A stretch of 57,909 nt of DNA, from the NCBI GenBank assembly GCA_004524545.1, contig SDNX01000003.1:1-57909 (forward strand), given 5' to 3'. Position numbers and translations under genes: made by a program. Positions 17,708 through 26,074 of the stretch are shown piece after piece. Below the pieces are notes generated by a model. That model was not told the origin of the DNA and ran no database searches. It was given only the letters and a program-made list of their open reading frames with translations. This DNA is from Promethearchaeota archaeon. Lineage in GTDB: Archaea > Asgardarchaeota > Lokiarchaeia > Sigyniarchaeales > Promethearchaeaceae. Numbering within the stretch: the stretch's first letter is position 1; every line of letters begins with the position of its first letter.

Positions 17708-18622
17708 CTAAAATAGCGCAGATAGATTTTTAAGGTCTAACTCCAAATAACCAATTTTACCGTTTTGTTGTTTTAAGAGATTTTTGATATTATTTTTCTT
17801 CTTCTTCATAGCTAAATCTTGGATTTTTACTAATTCGGGAGATTCACTGACAATTTCAATATTTTTTGCATTTAGTGCGAGATCCAAGATTTTTTGACCT
17901 AATGTAGTGCGTACAAGCAGGATTGCGTGGCCTTTTTCAAGTCCAGTATCCGATATGGAAATATCTGAAAATTCTCCCGCATAATCAAGGCAATACATAC
18001 ATCCCGTTGCACCACCCGCCGCACACATCAAAGCAATTTTCAAGGATTGTATCTGAATATCCGTTCGGAAATCATTATTTGACATTTGTGCAAGACCTTG
18101 GAAATGACAAGGATTACCAACAAGCCCAACAGATTTTAAACCTGAGAGATAAGCCTCATTAATTCCTGTAATCAATGGACCAGTATATTCTAGATTTCGA
18201 CTTGTTAGATCTGGTGCATCTTTTGCTTTCGATATTATCATTGGAACGTTATTCACAGGTTTCTTACTTTGATTTTTCGGAACAACATATGAATCGACCA
18301 AGGTATTTTTAAACGCAATTTCGATGAGGGTGTTCACAATGGGAGTTTTGGATTTTATTAGAACCGCTTTTGAATAATATCCCAAGTATTCATCTTCTCG
18401 GGATTTTCCAAACATTTTTCCCTCAAGTTCGGGGATGTTGAGTGAAGTTCTCGGGCAGCTGTTGTAACATTTTCCAATGGTTTCGTTGCACGCATCCAGT
18501 ATTTTTGGCTCACCATTTTCCTGATATTGAATATGGGGGCAATTGCAAGCTCCGCAATGAGCACATAATCCTTTAAATATAACTTCCGCTTCGAGGTCAG
18601 GAGAGGCTTTTTCTATCTTCAT
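17708..18622 (-). CDS. FrhB/FpoF-like F420 hydrogenase/dehydrogenase beta-subunit family protein
   Basis: A 304-residue protein with the N-terminal iron-sulfur pattern CAHCGACNC followed by further Cys (DACNETIGKCYNSCP), and the family core VGLVGNPCHFQGLAQM plus CAAGGATGCMYCLDYAGEFSD split over two Cys groups. FrhB-type proteins bind FAD and iron-sulfur and reduce or oxidise coenzyme F420. ATG at 18622 is chosen; GTG two codons upstream is an alternative. It lies in a minus-strand run with a presenilin homologue and Mch. F420-dependent electron transfer fits an H4MPT-pathway organism. Confidence 0.88.
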   Translation of the reverse strand: MKIEKASPDLEAEVIFKGLCAHCGACNCPHIQYQENGEPKILDACNETIGKCYNSCPRTSLNIPELEGKMFGKSREDEYLGYYSKAVLIKSKTPIVNTLIEIAFKNTLVDSYVVPKNQSKKPVNNVPMIISKAKDAPDLTSRNLEYTGPLITGINEAYLSGLKSVGLVGNPCHFQGLAQMSNNDFRTDIQIQSLKIALMCAAGGATGCMYCLDYAGEFSDISISDTGLEKGHAILLVRTTLGQKILDLALNAKNIEIVSESPELVKIQDLAMKKKKNNIKNLLKQQNGKIGYLELDLKNLSALF

Positions 18623-18725
18623 AGGCACCAGTTTCTCAATTTATTATCGTGAAAAGTATAATACCAGTAACTCCCACATGTTTAAAAAAACTAATAATCG
18701 GTTTTTACGAAAATTGGTTAATCGA

Positions 18726-19766
18726 CTACACCACATAAATATAAAAATATCGAATATTGATCAGTATAAAATAGCTTACGATTGCAAAGACTAATCCTAT
18801 TAGTATCGATAAGGGTAATCCTGGAAGTATTGCATTTTTTCTCAATGCACGAATCGTAATGAAAGCACCTATCAAAATCCCGATTGCAGCAAAAATTGTC
18901 GTGATAATACTTCCTAATGGGGTCATTTGGATTCCTGTTAATAGTGTGTTACCGGTGTTAATCAAGCATCCTGATGTAAGCATACTATAAAATGCGATAT
19001 CACCAATCCCAATTTGAATTTCTGCATTATCAAAGTCTTCTTTTGAGAGATTTCTCACTTCACCTGGTTCAATTTGCCCCATTATTTCCATGATTCCTTT
19101 TATGGGTCCTCTTTTCACGCTTATAATGTCCCAAATACTCACGCCAACTAGTAAAACAATGGTAGTCCATAAGGGCATAGCAAAACCCATAAATGCACCG
19201 ATCATTGTGCCGATTGCGAGTACATATATGTTCCTAGGAATTTTTGGTAATTTGCCTGAAAAATATAAGTAGGTTAAACCCAAAGCTAGTATCACGCAAA
19301 ACGCCATAAATAGATAATATAAAATAGCATTTGTTCCTAATATTGGAAATATTAGGATTCCAAAGAAGAGTAGTAGAGTAAAAGTCAAAAATAAAAATGC
19401 AATACTCATGATTATTCTCAGTATATTCATTCCTTTTTTCTTGACTAAAAAATAAATAATTACACTAGATACAACAGCAAAGGTGGTGTAAACTAATCCG
19501 TTTACCAATCCTTGACCTGGATTTTCCTCCGGAATGACCGTTTCAAATCCAACTACAGAAGAAATATACCACGCAATTACTCCTGAAATAATTATTGAAA
19601 TTACAAGCGGGATTGTATGAAATTTCAACCCCACGTGATATACGGGAAGAAAATTAGAAGGATGTGTAGATTTCGGTTCCTCAGAATTGGGAGATTCTCC
19701 AATTGATCCATCATCTTTATCAGTGGAAGGATTAGAGGGATTTGTATCGGATTCTTCACTGTTCAT
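18726..19766 (-). CDS. presenilin/signal peptide peptidase-like intramembrane aspartyl protease
   Basis: A 346-residue membrane protein with about nine hydrophobic helices and a 40-residue polar N-terminus. The two catalytic aspartates of family A22 are visible: Asp213 in SIWDIISV (the usual Tyr-Asp is Trp-Asp) and Asp256 in the signature GIGD. The C-terminal PALP motif appears as Pro-Gly-Leu-Pro (315-318). These features identify an archaeal presenilin homologue that cleaves membrane helices. It is 47 bases downstream of Mch on the same strand, so they may be co-transcribed, although a metabolic link is not obvious. Confidence 0.9.
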   Translation of the reverse strand: MNSEESDTNPSNPSTDKDDGSIGESPNSEEPKSTHPSNFLPVYHVGLKFHTIPLVISIIISGVIAWYISSVVGFETVIPEENPGQGLVNGLVYTTFAVVSSVIIYFLVKKKGMNILRIIMSIAFLFLTFTLLLFFGILIFPILGTNAILYYLFMAFCVILALGLTYLYFSGKLPKIPRNIYVLAIGTMIGAFMGFAMPLWTTIVLLVGVSIWDIISVKRGPIKGIMEIMGQIEPGEVRNLSKEDFDNAEIQIGIGDIAFYSMLTSGCLINTGNTLLTGIQMTPLGSIITTIFAAIGILIGAFITIRALRKNAILPGLPLSILIGLVFAIVSYFILINIRYFYIYVV

Positions 19767-19813
19767 TATATTTTTCTTAGATTTACTGATTAAAAATCAT
19801 GTGGTTCAAATAC

Positions 19814-20830
19814 TCACGAGAAGTCTAATTTCTCTGGATTTAAACTTCCCTCAGTATAGATATTTCCTGTAGTCCGATTAATTATGGTGATCTGTGCTGG
19901 AGCAAATAATCCGTTATCAATTTTATAAAAATCCCCAGCGACATCACTCAAAATGCTATAGAACGGTTTTCCATAAGAAGGGGAGGCACTGGAAGGAGCT
20001 TTCTTAAATAATTTGAAAAAATCTGATTCCTTTCCATCAGGTATATCCATACTTAATGTAACATTCCCTGTAAAGAGGATGCAGTCGTTAGTCACACCCA
20101 TTGCTTTCATTTCATCGTTCTTCACTGGTGCTATTGGGCAAGTTCCACAAGCTGATACAATCCACTTAAGATTGATTCCCAACTCCATAAATTTATGGAG
20201 AGCCGTTTCCACAACTCGAGCGGCAATTTGCACGGAACCAGCTAAAGATGTTGAAGGTGCATATAATAGGTGCAAATTTGAGGGATCTACTCCGCTTTTT
20301 TTGCTAACATATTCAACAACACCCTCATCTGGCTTTTGAGAGGTTTCTAAAAATAACACTGCCGAATGATGGGACTCGGTATACCCAATGAAGTCGAAGA
20401 GTTCATTTTCAACTCGTGCGAGAGCTCGAGCAGGTCCGGAGCCCATCGCTCTAAAGTAAGTTTTATTTTTTCCATCCACCATTTTTTTTGCCTTAACAGT
20501 CCATCCTGCATACTGAGAGGCCATACACGCTAATAATGGATATTGCGTTTCCACTTCAATGAAATCAAGTTCTATTGGACCTGAATTCGCATTAATAATT
20601 GCTTTTACTGGAGCTAGCTGAATAGAGGATAAATCTGACATTAGAACTCGGCTTAAATATAAACTACCCTCAAGATTTGCATTTGTGAAGTCATATAACT
20701 TAGCCCCACTAGATAAGGTCTCAATTGTAAATCCAAGGACGTCTTGTTTGCTTTTAATCTGATTTAAAAGTGTCTCTGCTTTTTGGTTGATACTAAATTG
20801 GGTAGGCGACATTGTTGAATAGAACTTCAT
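19814..20830 (-). CDS. mch: methenyltetrahydromethanopterin cyclohydrolase
   Basis: A 338-residue enzyme converting formyl-H4MPT to methenyl-H4MPT in the archaeal C1 pathway. Conserved stretches include NANSGPIELDFIEVETQYPL split over the active site, FRAMGSGPARALAR, ESHHSAVLFLET, and APSTSLAGSVQIAARVVETA. The length is close to that of methanogen Mch (about 315-320), with a slightly longer C-terminus. An internal ATG at residue 7 (20812) is an alternative start. It heads a minus-strand run with the presenilin homologue and FrhB-like gene. Confidence 0.97.
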   Translation of the reverse strand: MKFYSTMSPTQFSINQKAETLLNQIKSKQDVLGFTIETLSSGAKLYDFTNANLEGSLYLSRVLMSDLSSIQLAPVKAIINANSGPIELDFIEVETQYPLLACMASQYAGWTVKAKKMVDGKNKTYFRAMGSGPARALARVENELFDFIGYTESHHSAVLFLETSQKPDEGVVEYVSKKSGVDPSNLHLLYAPSTSLAGSVQIAARVVETALHKFMELGINLKWIVSACGTCPIAPVKNDEMKAMGVTNDCILFTGNVTLSMDIPDGKESDFFKLFKKAPSSASPSYGKPFYSILSDVAGDFYKIDNGLFAPAQITIINRTTGNIYTEGSLNPEKLDFS

Positions 20831-21009
20831 CTGGTTGGAATTAAAAGGTATTTTTTTATTTTTATAAGAAACGACAGAGATGTCACATTTCTGAAAGTAA
20901 GATTCATAGGTATTTTTAATATGGAGTGTTTACAGACAAATATGACTCCTAATTAAGGAACCATACCTATATAGATATACAATCAACCACTTGATTTTTG
21001 AGGAGAATC

Positions 21010-22698
21010 ATGTCTACCAGCACTTTCAACGAGAAATTAGAGGATTTAATTTCACAAGCATTCGAGTATTTTCGAACTCACTATATTGAGAAGTATAGAA
21101 CCCACTCGAAGAATGTGCAATCTCAAGAGGGTGAAGATTCTATGGGAAATGTCCATATATATTCCCATATTGATACAGATGGATTATGTGCTGCATCAAT
21201 TTTGTCCTTAGCATTAAAACGGGAAAGTATTAGCTATCATATTACCATTCTCAAACAAATCCGAGAAAAAAATATGGAAGAAATTGCTGCTAAAATGAAG
21301 GAAAATCGAGAATTTTTGTTCTTTCTAGACTTTGGTAGCGGACATTTGAATTTACTATCTGAATATTTAGAACATGGGGAATATATCATTTTGGATCACC
21401 ATCAACCCCTAGAAACCAAGGAACCAATATCAATTTCTGGCTTTCATGCCAACTCCTATTTTGCAGAAGTTGACGGGAGTAATGATATTTGTGGGGCAGG
21501 TATGGCGTATTTATTTGCAAAAAAGATGCGGAAAGACAATACTGATTTATCGTATCTCGCAGTTATCGGAGCAATCGGTGATCATCAAAATACAGGCGAA
21601 CAGCAGTCATTTAGCGGAGAAAATTCGTTAATTCTGCAAGACGCTTTAGATTCCAATCAAGTAATTCAAGATGTAGAGCCATTACTCCCTCGAACAATAT
21701 CATTACCATTAGGTTTAGCAAATTCATTACCCGATGGAATCGAACTATTTGATAACGATATCAATAAATCGACTTTTTTCCTTAAGAAGATCGGTATTAA
21801 GCATGAAGATGGTTTTGGTCATCCAAGATTCCTACCGGATTTATCAACTTCAGAAAAGAGAACCCTCACTTCTGAATTAGTGAAAAAATTTCTTAGCGAA
21901 AACAAAGATAGTACAAAAAGTATCAGCGACCTATTAATAACCCATTATCTTCTACCCCAATTTAAAGAGCATGAATGTTATGATGCCAAGGATTTCTCAA
22001 AAATGTTAGACGCATGCGGGAGATTAAATATTCCTTCTATCGGAATTGCTTGCTGCGTAATTCGATCTGACAAAATGTTAAAAAAAGGGTTGGAGGCATC
22101 AAAAAAGTACAGTAAAAATCTCCAAGACGGAGTTAAGTGGTTAATTGATAAGAAAAAATTCACTCATTATAAGGCGATCGAGGTTTTTGATGGAGAAGAC
22201 AAGATTTCTGAATATTTAGTAGGAGTAGTAAGCAGCTTATTAATAGACTCCTCCGAATTTGCTAAATCCACAGAAGTCGATACATCAAAACCGATTATTG
22301 GATATGCCAATTCGGATGGAAATGAATATAAAGTAAGTGCGCGCTGTTCAGAAGCGGTTATAAATCAAGGAGTTGACTTGTCTCAAGCGATTCGATCCAC
22401 ATGCACTATTATGGATTTAAAAGCTAAGGGAGGAGGACACCCCCCCGCTGCTGGAGCATATGTACCAAAAAATCAGATAAGGCAATTCCTTTTTCAATTA
22501 GATCAGCAAATTCGATTGCAATTAGGTGAAAAAATTGATGATATAACGTCAACTACTAATTCTTCTCAAAATGACGCTGCAAAACACTCAGAAAAACTCC
22601 TTGAGAAGAAAAAATCTACCCAAAAACCCTCTAAGGATAAAAAAACTAAACCCCCTCCAAAGAAAAAGTCAAAAGGCTTGGATAATTTCTGGGGATAA
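21010..22698 (+). CDS. DHH-family phosphoesterase, archaeal RecJ/Cdc45-like
   Basis: A 562-residue protein with an intact DHH fold: motif I SHIDTDG (Asp residues of HIDTDG), motif II FFLDFGSG, motif III LDHHQ, motif IV GAIGDHQ, and the DHHA1 domain with GGGHPPAAGAYV. The metal ligands look complete, so it is probably an active nuclease or phosphodiesterase rather than a Cdc45-type inactive form. The lysine-rich C-terminal tail ends with SKGLDNFWG, which resembles a PCNA-binding PIP box. ATG at 21010 is chosen because GAGGAG lies just upstream; a TTG four codons earlier lacks this. Confidence 0.9.
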   Translation: MSTSTFNEKLEDLISQAFEYFRTHYIEKYRTHSKNVQSQEGEDSMGNVHIYSHIDTDGLCAASILSLALKRESISYHITILKQIREKNMEEIAAKMKENREFLFFLDFGSGHLNLLSEYLEHGEYIILDHHQPLETKEPISISGFHANSYFAEVDGSNDICGAGMAYLFAKKMRKDNTDLSYLAVIGAIGDHQNTGEQQSFSGENSLILQDALDSNQVIQDVEPLLPRTISLPLGLANSLPDGIELFDNDINKSTFFLKKIGIKHEDGFGHPRFLPDLSTSEKRTLTSELVKKFLSENKDSTKSISDLLITHYLLPQFKEHECYDAKDFSKMLDACGRLNIPSIGIACCVIRSDKMLKKGLEASKKYSKNLQDGVKWLIDKKKFTHYKAIEVFDGEDKISEYLVGVVSSLLIDSSEFAKSTEVDTSKPIIGYANSDGNEYKVSARCSEAVINQGVDLSQAIRSTCTIMDLKAKGGGHPPAAGAYVPKNQIRQFLFQLDQQIRLQLGEKIDDITSTTNSSQNDAAKHSEKLLEKKKSTQKPSKDKKTKPPPKKKSKGLDNFWG

Positions 22699-22728
22699 TC
22701 CAAATTAGTGATTATTTAATAAATGAGC

Positions 22729-22795
22729 GTCTCCACCGGAAATTGGGGGGAGTTATTGCAAAGAAATTGGGGAAAATTTGTTAACCGGTGGAGAC
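22729..22795. repeat. 11-bp perfect inverted repeat enclosing G-rich loop
   Basis: GTCTCCACCGG (22729-22739) and CCGGTGGAGAC (22785-22795) are perfect reverse complements, separated by 45 bases. The loop contains two AAATTGGGG copies. It lies 30 bases after the RecJ-like stop codon and 67 bases before the end of the convergent LarE gene. Unusually GC-rich arms in AT-rich sequence make chance unlikely. It could be a structured RNA element, a bidirectional terminator or a small mobile-element remnant. No T-tract follows. Confidence 0.7.
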
Positions 22796-22862
22796 CTTGT
22801 TTGAATAAAAATGGAGATCAATCCCCCTACTTCTTTCTCTACGATGTTTAATTTAAATGTGC

Positions 22863-23744
22863 CTATTGATTCTGATCCATACTTCCGCTACGAAAACCCT
22901 CCAAATCCAGTGTGACAAATGAAAATCCGATTTTTTTTAAGGTGTGGGTGATTTCATTTATCGCTTCAGCAGTTAGAATGTTAATAATCTGAAATTGAGG
23001 TATTTCGATTCGCGCTAGGTTATGATCGTGTAACCGAACGCGAAGAGTTCGTAAATTGAAGGAATTCTGCAAATATTGCTCAGCTTCAAAAATTTGAATC
23101 AATCTCTCTTCAGTGATTTCAATACCATAATCAATTCGGGAGCATAAACAGGGATTTGAAGGTTGAACTATTAGTTTTTTTAAAAAATCACTTAAATCTA
23201 AGGGACTTATGGAGCTTAATGGATCAATTATCCATGAAGGATCATCTATGATGAATTTAATCATATCCTTTATATCAGATTTTGTAAAATCCGATAATAC
23301 AAAAGGAGATAAAATTCCCATTTCTTGCAAAGCTTGATACCCTGGTCGAGAACTATTTAAATCGCTGGAATTTGTTCCTTCGATTATTATATCATACATA
23401 ACTTCTTTTTGTACTTGCATCAATGCATTCATTATGTATTTTTTGCAGAAATAACAACGATTTTTCGGATTCGCACGGAAATCGGGTTGATCCAAAGGAT
23501 TATGATCCATGATTTCTAACTGGATTTTTAATATTTTACAGAACTCAGATGCGCGGTTAAGTTCTTCCTTAGTGAATATTGGACCATAAAAAAATACGGG
23601 AATTATTTTTTGGGAATATTTCATTGCAGAAAGAAGAAGTAACGTACTATCTATGCCTCCAGAGAAGGCTACAATTACTTTTTTTCCTGAAAAAATTTGT
23701 TTAAGTTTTTGGATTTTTTGTTCCAAACCTCGAGAAAATACCAC
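22863..23744 (-). CDS. larE: LarE-type ATP-dependent sulfur transferase
   Basis: A 293-residue PP-loop enzyme. The ATP pyrophosphatase loop is SGGIDS (residues 28-33), followed by NPKNRCYFCKK, EGTNSSDLNSSRPGYQAL, and the end GFSFVTLDLEGFRSGSM. LarE makes the sulfur atoms of the nickel-pincer nucleotide cofactor. Besides the conserved Cys199 there is a Cys97-x2-Cys100 pair, and PCLASR is here PCLCSR. The three-Cys type is known to bind a 4Fe-4S cluster and work catalytically, not sacrificially. Start is GTG. LarB and LarC are not in the window. Confidence 0.9.
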   Translation of the reverse strand: MVFSRGLEQKIQKLKQIFSGKKVIVAFSGGIDSTLLLLSAMKYSQKIIPVFFYGPIFTKEELNRASEFCKILKIQLEIMDHNPLDQPDFRANPKNRCYFCKKYIMNALMQVQKEVMYDIIIEGTNSSDLNSSRPGYQALQEMGILSPFVLSDFTKSDIKDMIKFIIDDPSWIIDPLSSISPLDLSDFLKKLIVQPSNPCLCSRIDYGIEITEERLIQIFEAEQYLQNSFNLRTLRVRLHDHNLARIEIPQFQIINILTAEAINEITHTLKKIGFSFVTLDLEGFRSGSMDQNQ

Positions 23745-23795
23745 ATTATTGGAATGGCTTTTCGAAAGAAAAAAGTTACGAATAAAAAAGAAAAA

Positions 23796-24866
23796 TTAGA
23801 TTTTAATTAATTCATCAGAGAATTTTTCAATGTCTTTGACTGCAATGTCTTTATCAAAAACCAGTGCATTTTTTTCTCCAAAATAAGCACATGCTAAGGT
23901 GGCAGCAGCTGCAATCTCCGCTTTGTCAATGTTCTCCCCACGTTCTTTCGGTAAACCACCTTCTCGTTGAATCTTAGAACGATTCAGGAGATCAGCAATC
24001 CTATCAGCAATTTTAAAGCTCAAATCATTCTTGATAACTAATCTGATAATGGAATTAACATCAAAATATCCCAGAGCATCATATTTGGAGCGAATGTAGC
24101 TTTTTAAATTAATCGAATTGCGTTCACATTCGATTTCTGTCCAATTTTGCAAGGATAGATCACGACGCAAAAATAATAATTCCCAGTCTACATTGAGAGT
24201 TTTCAATAACTCCAAGAATGAATCATCAATTTCATCGCATTTAATGTTGATATAAAGCTGCAATCCATAATACTGATGGTATTGCTGCATATACAATCCC
24301 CTCTGATGAAGCGATGAGAGGATTTTTAGCTCGATCATTTTGATATTTTTATCGGGATTCTTGATAATGCTATTAAAGAATATTAAATTCCCTTTTTCTG
24401 GTTGATATTCCCGATCACAAAATCCAATGACTCCTTTCCGATTGGCTTTAAGAAATTCCACTAACCCTTGGATGCTTGGAAAGAAGTCAAAGTCTTCAAA
24501 TTCGGATTCATCGATGGTTACATAATCCAGTTCATTACTTCCCACCGCAAGACGAATCTTGCCCAATTGGGGAACTTTATCCTCACCGAATATTTCTTGT
24601 ATGGCGACGACAATTGGAAATATTTCTTTTTCTAAAATTTGGATGTCTGCAATAGTGATTTCAAAGGGATCGATATCTTGTTTAAGGTAATCTCCAGTCA
24701 CAGGTGCTTCAGAAGGAAAGATGTGTACATCAAATTCTGTCAGATCCTTTTTTATGATGCATTGAATTCCTGAATCTTTCTCAATAAACGATAGCGAAGT
24801 GTTTTTATCAATTTTCGCTCGAAATTTTCGTTCTTTGATTCGAGATTGGTATCTACGGATACTCAT
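23796..24866 (-). CDS. uncharacterised 356-residue protein
   Basis: A soluble acidic protein without a signal peptide, membrane helix or recognised motif. The N-terminal part is beta-rich (about residues 1-120), the middle contains mixed segments with a Tyr/Gln cluster (LYMQQYHQYYGLQLYINIK), and the C-terminal part is helical with an Ala-rich stretch (DKAEIAAAATLACAYFG). It precedes LarE on the same strand by 51 bases and follows an iron-sulfur protein gene. A relation to cofactor biology is possible but unsupported. Confidence 0.6.
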   Translation of the reverse strand: MSIRRYQSRIKERKFRAKIDKNTSLSFIEKDSGIQCIIKKDLTEFDVHIFPSEAPVTGDYLKQDIDPFEITIADIQILEKEIFPIVVAIQEIFGEDKVPQLGKIRLAVGSNELDYVTIDESEFEDFDFFPSIQGLVEFLKANRKGVIGFCDREYQPEKGNLIFFNSIIKNPDKNIKMIELKILSSLHQRGLYMQQYHQYYGLQLYINIKCDEIDDSFLELLKTLNVDWELLFLRRDLSLQNWTEIECERNSINLKSYIRSKYDALGYFDVNSIIRLVIKNDLSFKIADRIADLLNRSKIQREGGLPKERGENIDKAEIAAAATLACAYFGEKNALVFDKDIAVKDIEKFSDELIKI

Positions 24867-24959
24867 TTTTTTCTTCTAGGTACATTAGAAAGTGAAAGCC
24901 TATATTCTTTACCTATAGCTAAACAGATTTCTAGGCAAACACAGAGAGTATCTTTTTGT

Positions 24960-26057
24960 TTAAGAAAAATGAGGATGATCGTGTTGGATTCCTATTCCTA
25001 AGGGACTCATTTCTTTGGGTTTTGGTCGCTTTTTTAATTGAATTGCCGATGTTACGCAATTTGTAACGCATAATCCGCATCCATAACATAAATCAGGATT
25101 ATAGACTAGTTTCCCCTCTTTCATCTTTCTTGCTCCAAAATAACAGCGTTCTACACATTTCCCACAATTAATACACTCCCCAGCAGAATGCTGTATTGCT
25201 ATAAAAGCGCTTCGAGCTACTAAAGGCACGGGATCCATTCGTGCTCCCTTTTCATGCATTTTTCGGGATTTATATAATTTTGTGTATTGATAATATTCTT
25301 GTGAAGTCAATACACTGTGTTGTTTTTTGTAATTTAAGTCATTATACTTATCTAGTTTCTTCTGATGATACTTAATCTCTTTAATACTGTGAAATAAGGG
25401 CGCTAGAACCTCACAACAATCAGGACAACAATTACAAATAACATAGGTATTATATCTCTTGTAGAACACTACTTGATGTACTAATCCAATTTTCTCACAC
25501 CGGGTTAATAGGGTGTAAAGTGCTTTTTGTTGAGATTCATTTAATCGTGGTTTAGAATTCCGAATAGTCGAAACCGATTGAGGTAACCGTAGAGTTAAAC
25601 ACGTTCGTAAAGGAGCATCTAGTTCACATTGATGTCCATGGTATTTCATATGGTCTCTACAATAACAAATTGCTACTGATGGATTCACATCCGATCGAAT
25701 TAATAAATTGAAAATTTCCTGGGTAGGTAATATCGATAATTGCCCTTTTTCTAAAAATTCTTGACCATTTTTTGTATGGCGGTTTATATAGGGGGTTTTT
25801 CCTTCCCAAGTACGCTTTAGTGGGTTATTCTCCAAAGATATATCAAATGGAGTAACAATTCCTCCAAATCGATGGTGAATTAGTCGCATAAAACGAGAAT
25901 GAAAATTTGACCAGATGTGCCGATCAATAAAATGAACGAAATTTAATGTAAGAGTTTCAAAAAACCCCCATAACGAGGTTTTGATAAGACTAGAGATAAT
26001 GCGTCTCGTGGGGGGAGGAGAATGAATGGTATGTTGGGAATTAAGAGGATGGTTCAT
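24960..26057 (-). CDS. iron-sulfur protein with two C-terminal 4Fe-4S ferredoxin motifs
   Basis: A 365-residue protein. The C-terminal region has two ferredoxin clusters: CINCGKCVERC and CYGCGLCVTNC. The central part has extra Cys groups (CYCRDHMKYHGHQCEL, and CNCCPDCC), seen in a family of uncharacterised archaeal and bacterial ferredoxin-type proteins. The N-terminus is basic with a hydrophobic stretch (WGFFETLTLNFVHF) that could associate with membranes. It sits 17 bases downstream of the aCPSF2 gene on the same strand. Electron transfer is certain in principle; its partner is not known. Confidence 0.82.
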   Translation of the reverse strand: MNHPLNSQHTIHSPPPTRRIISSLIKTSLWGFFETLTLNFVHFIDRHIWSNFHSRFMRLIHHRFGGIVTPFDISLENNPLKRTWEGKTPYINRHTKNGQEFLEKGQLSILPTQEIFNLLIRSDVNPSVAICYCRDHMKYHGHQCELDAPLRTCLTLRLPQSVSTIRNSKPRLNESQQKALYTLLTRCEKIGLVHQVVFYKRYNTYVICNCCPDCCEVLAPLFHSIKEIKYHQKKLDKYNDLNYKKQHSVLTSQEYYQYTKLYKSRKMHEKGARMDPVPLVARSAFIAIQHSAGECINCGKCVERCYFGARKMKEGKLVYNPDLCYGCGLCVTNCVTSAIQLKKRPKPKEMSPLGIGIQHDHPHFS

Positions 26058-26074
26058 GAGGAATACCCAATTAC

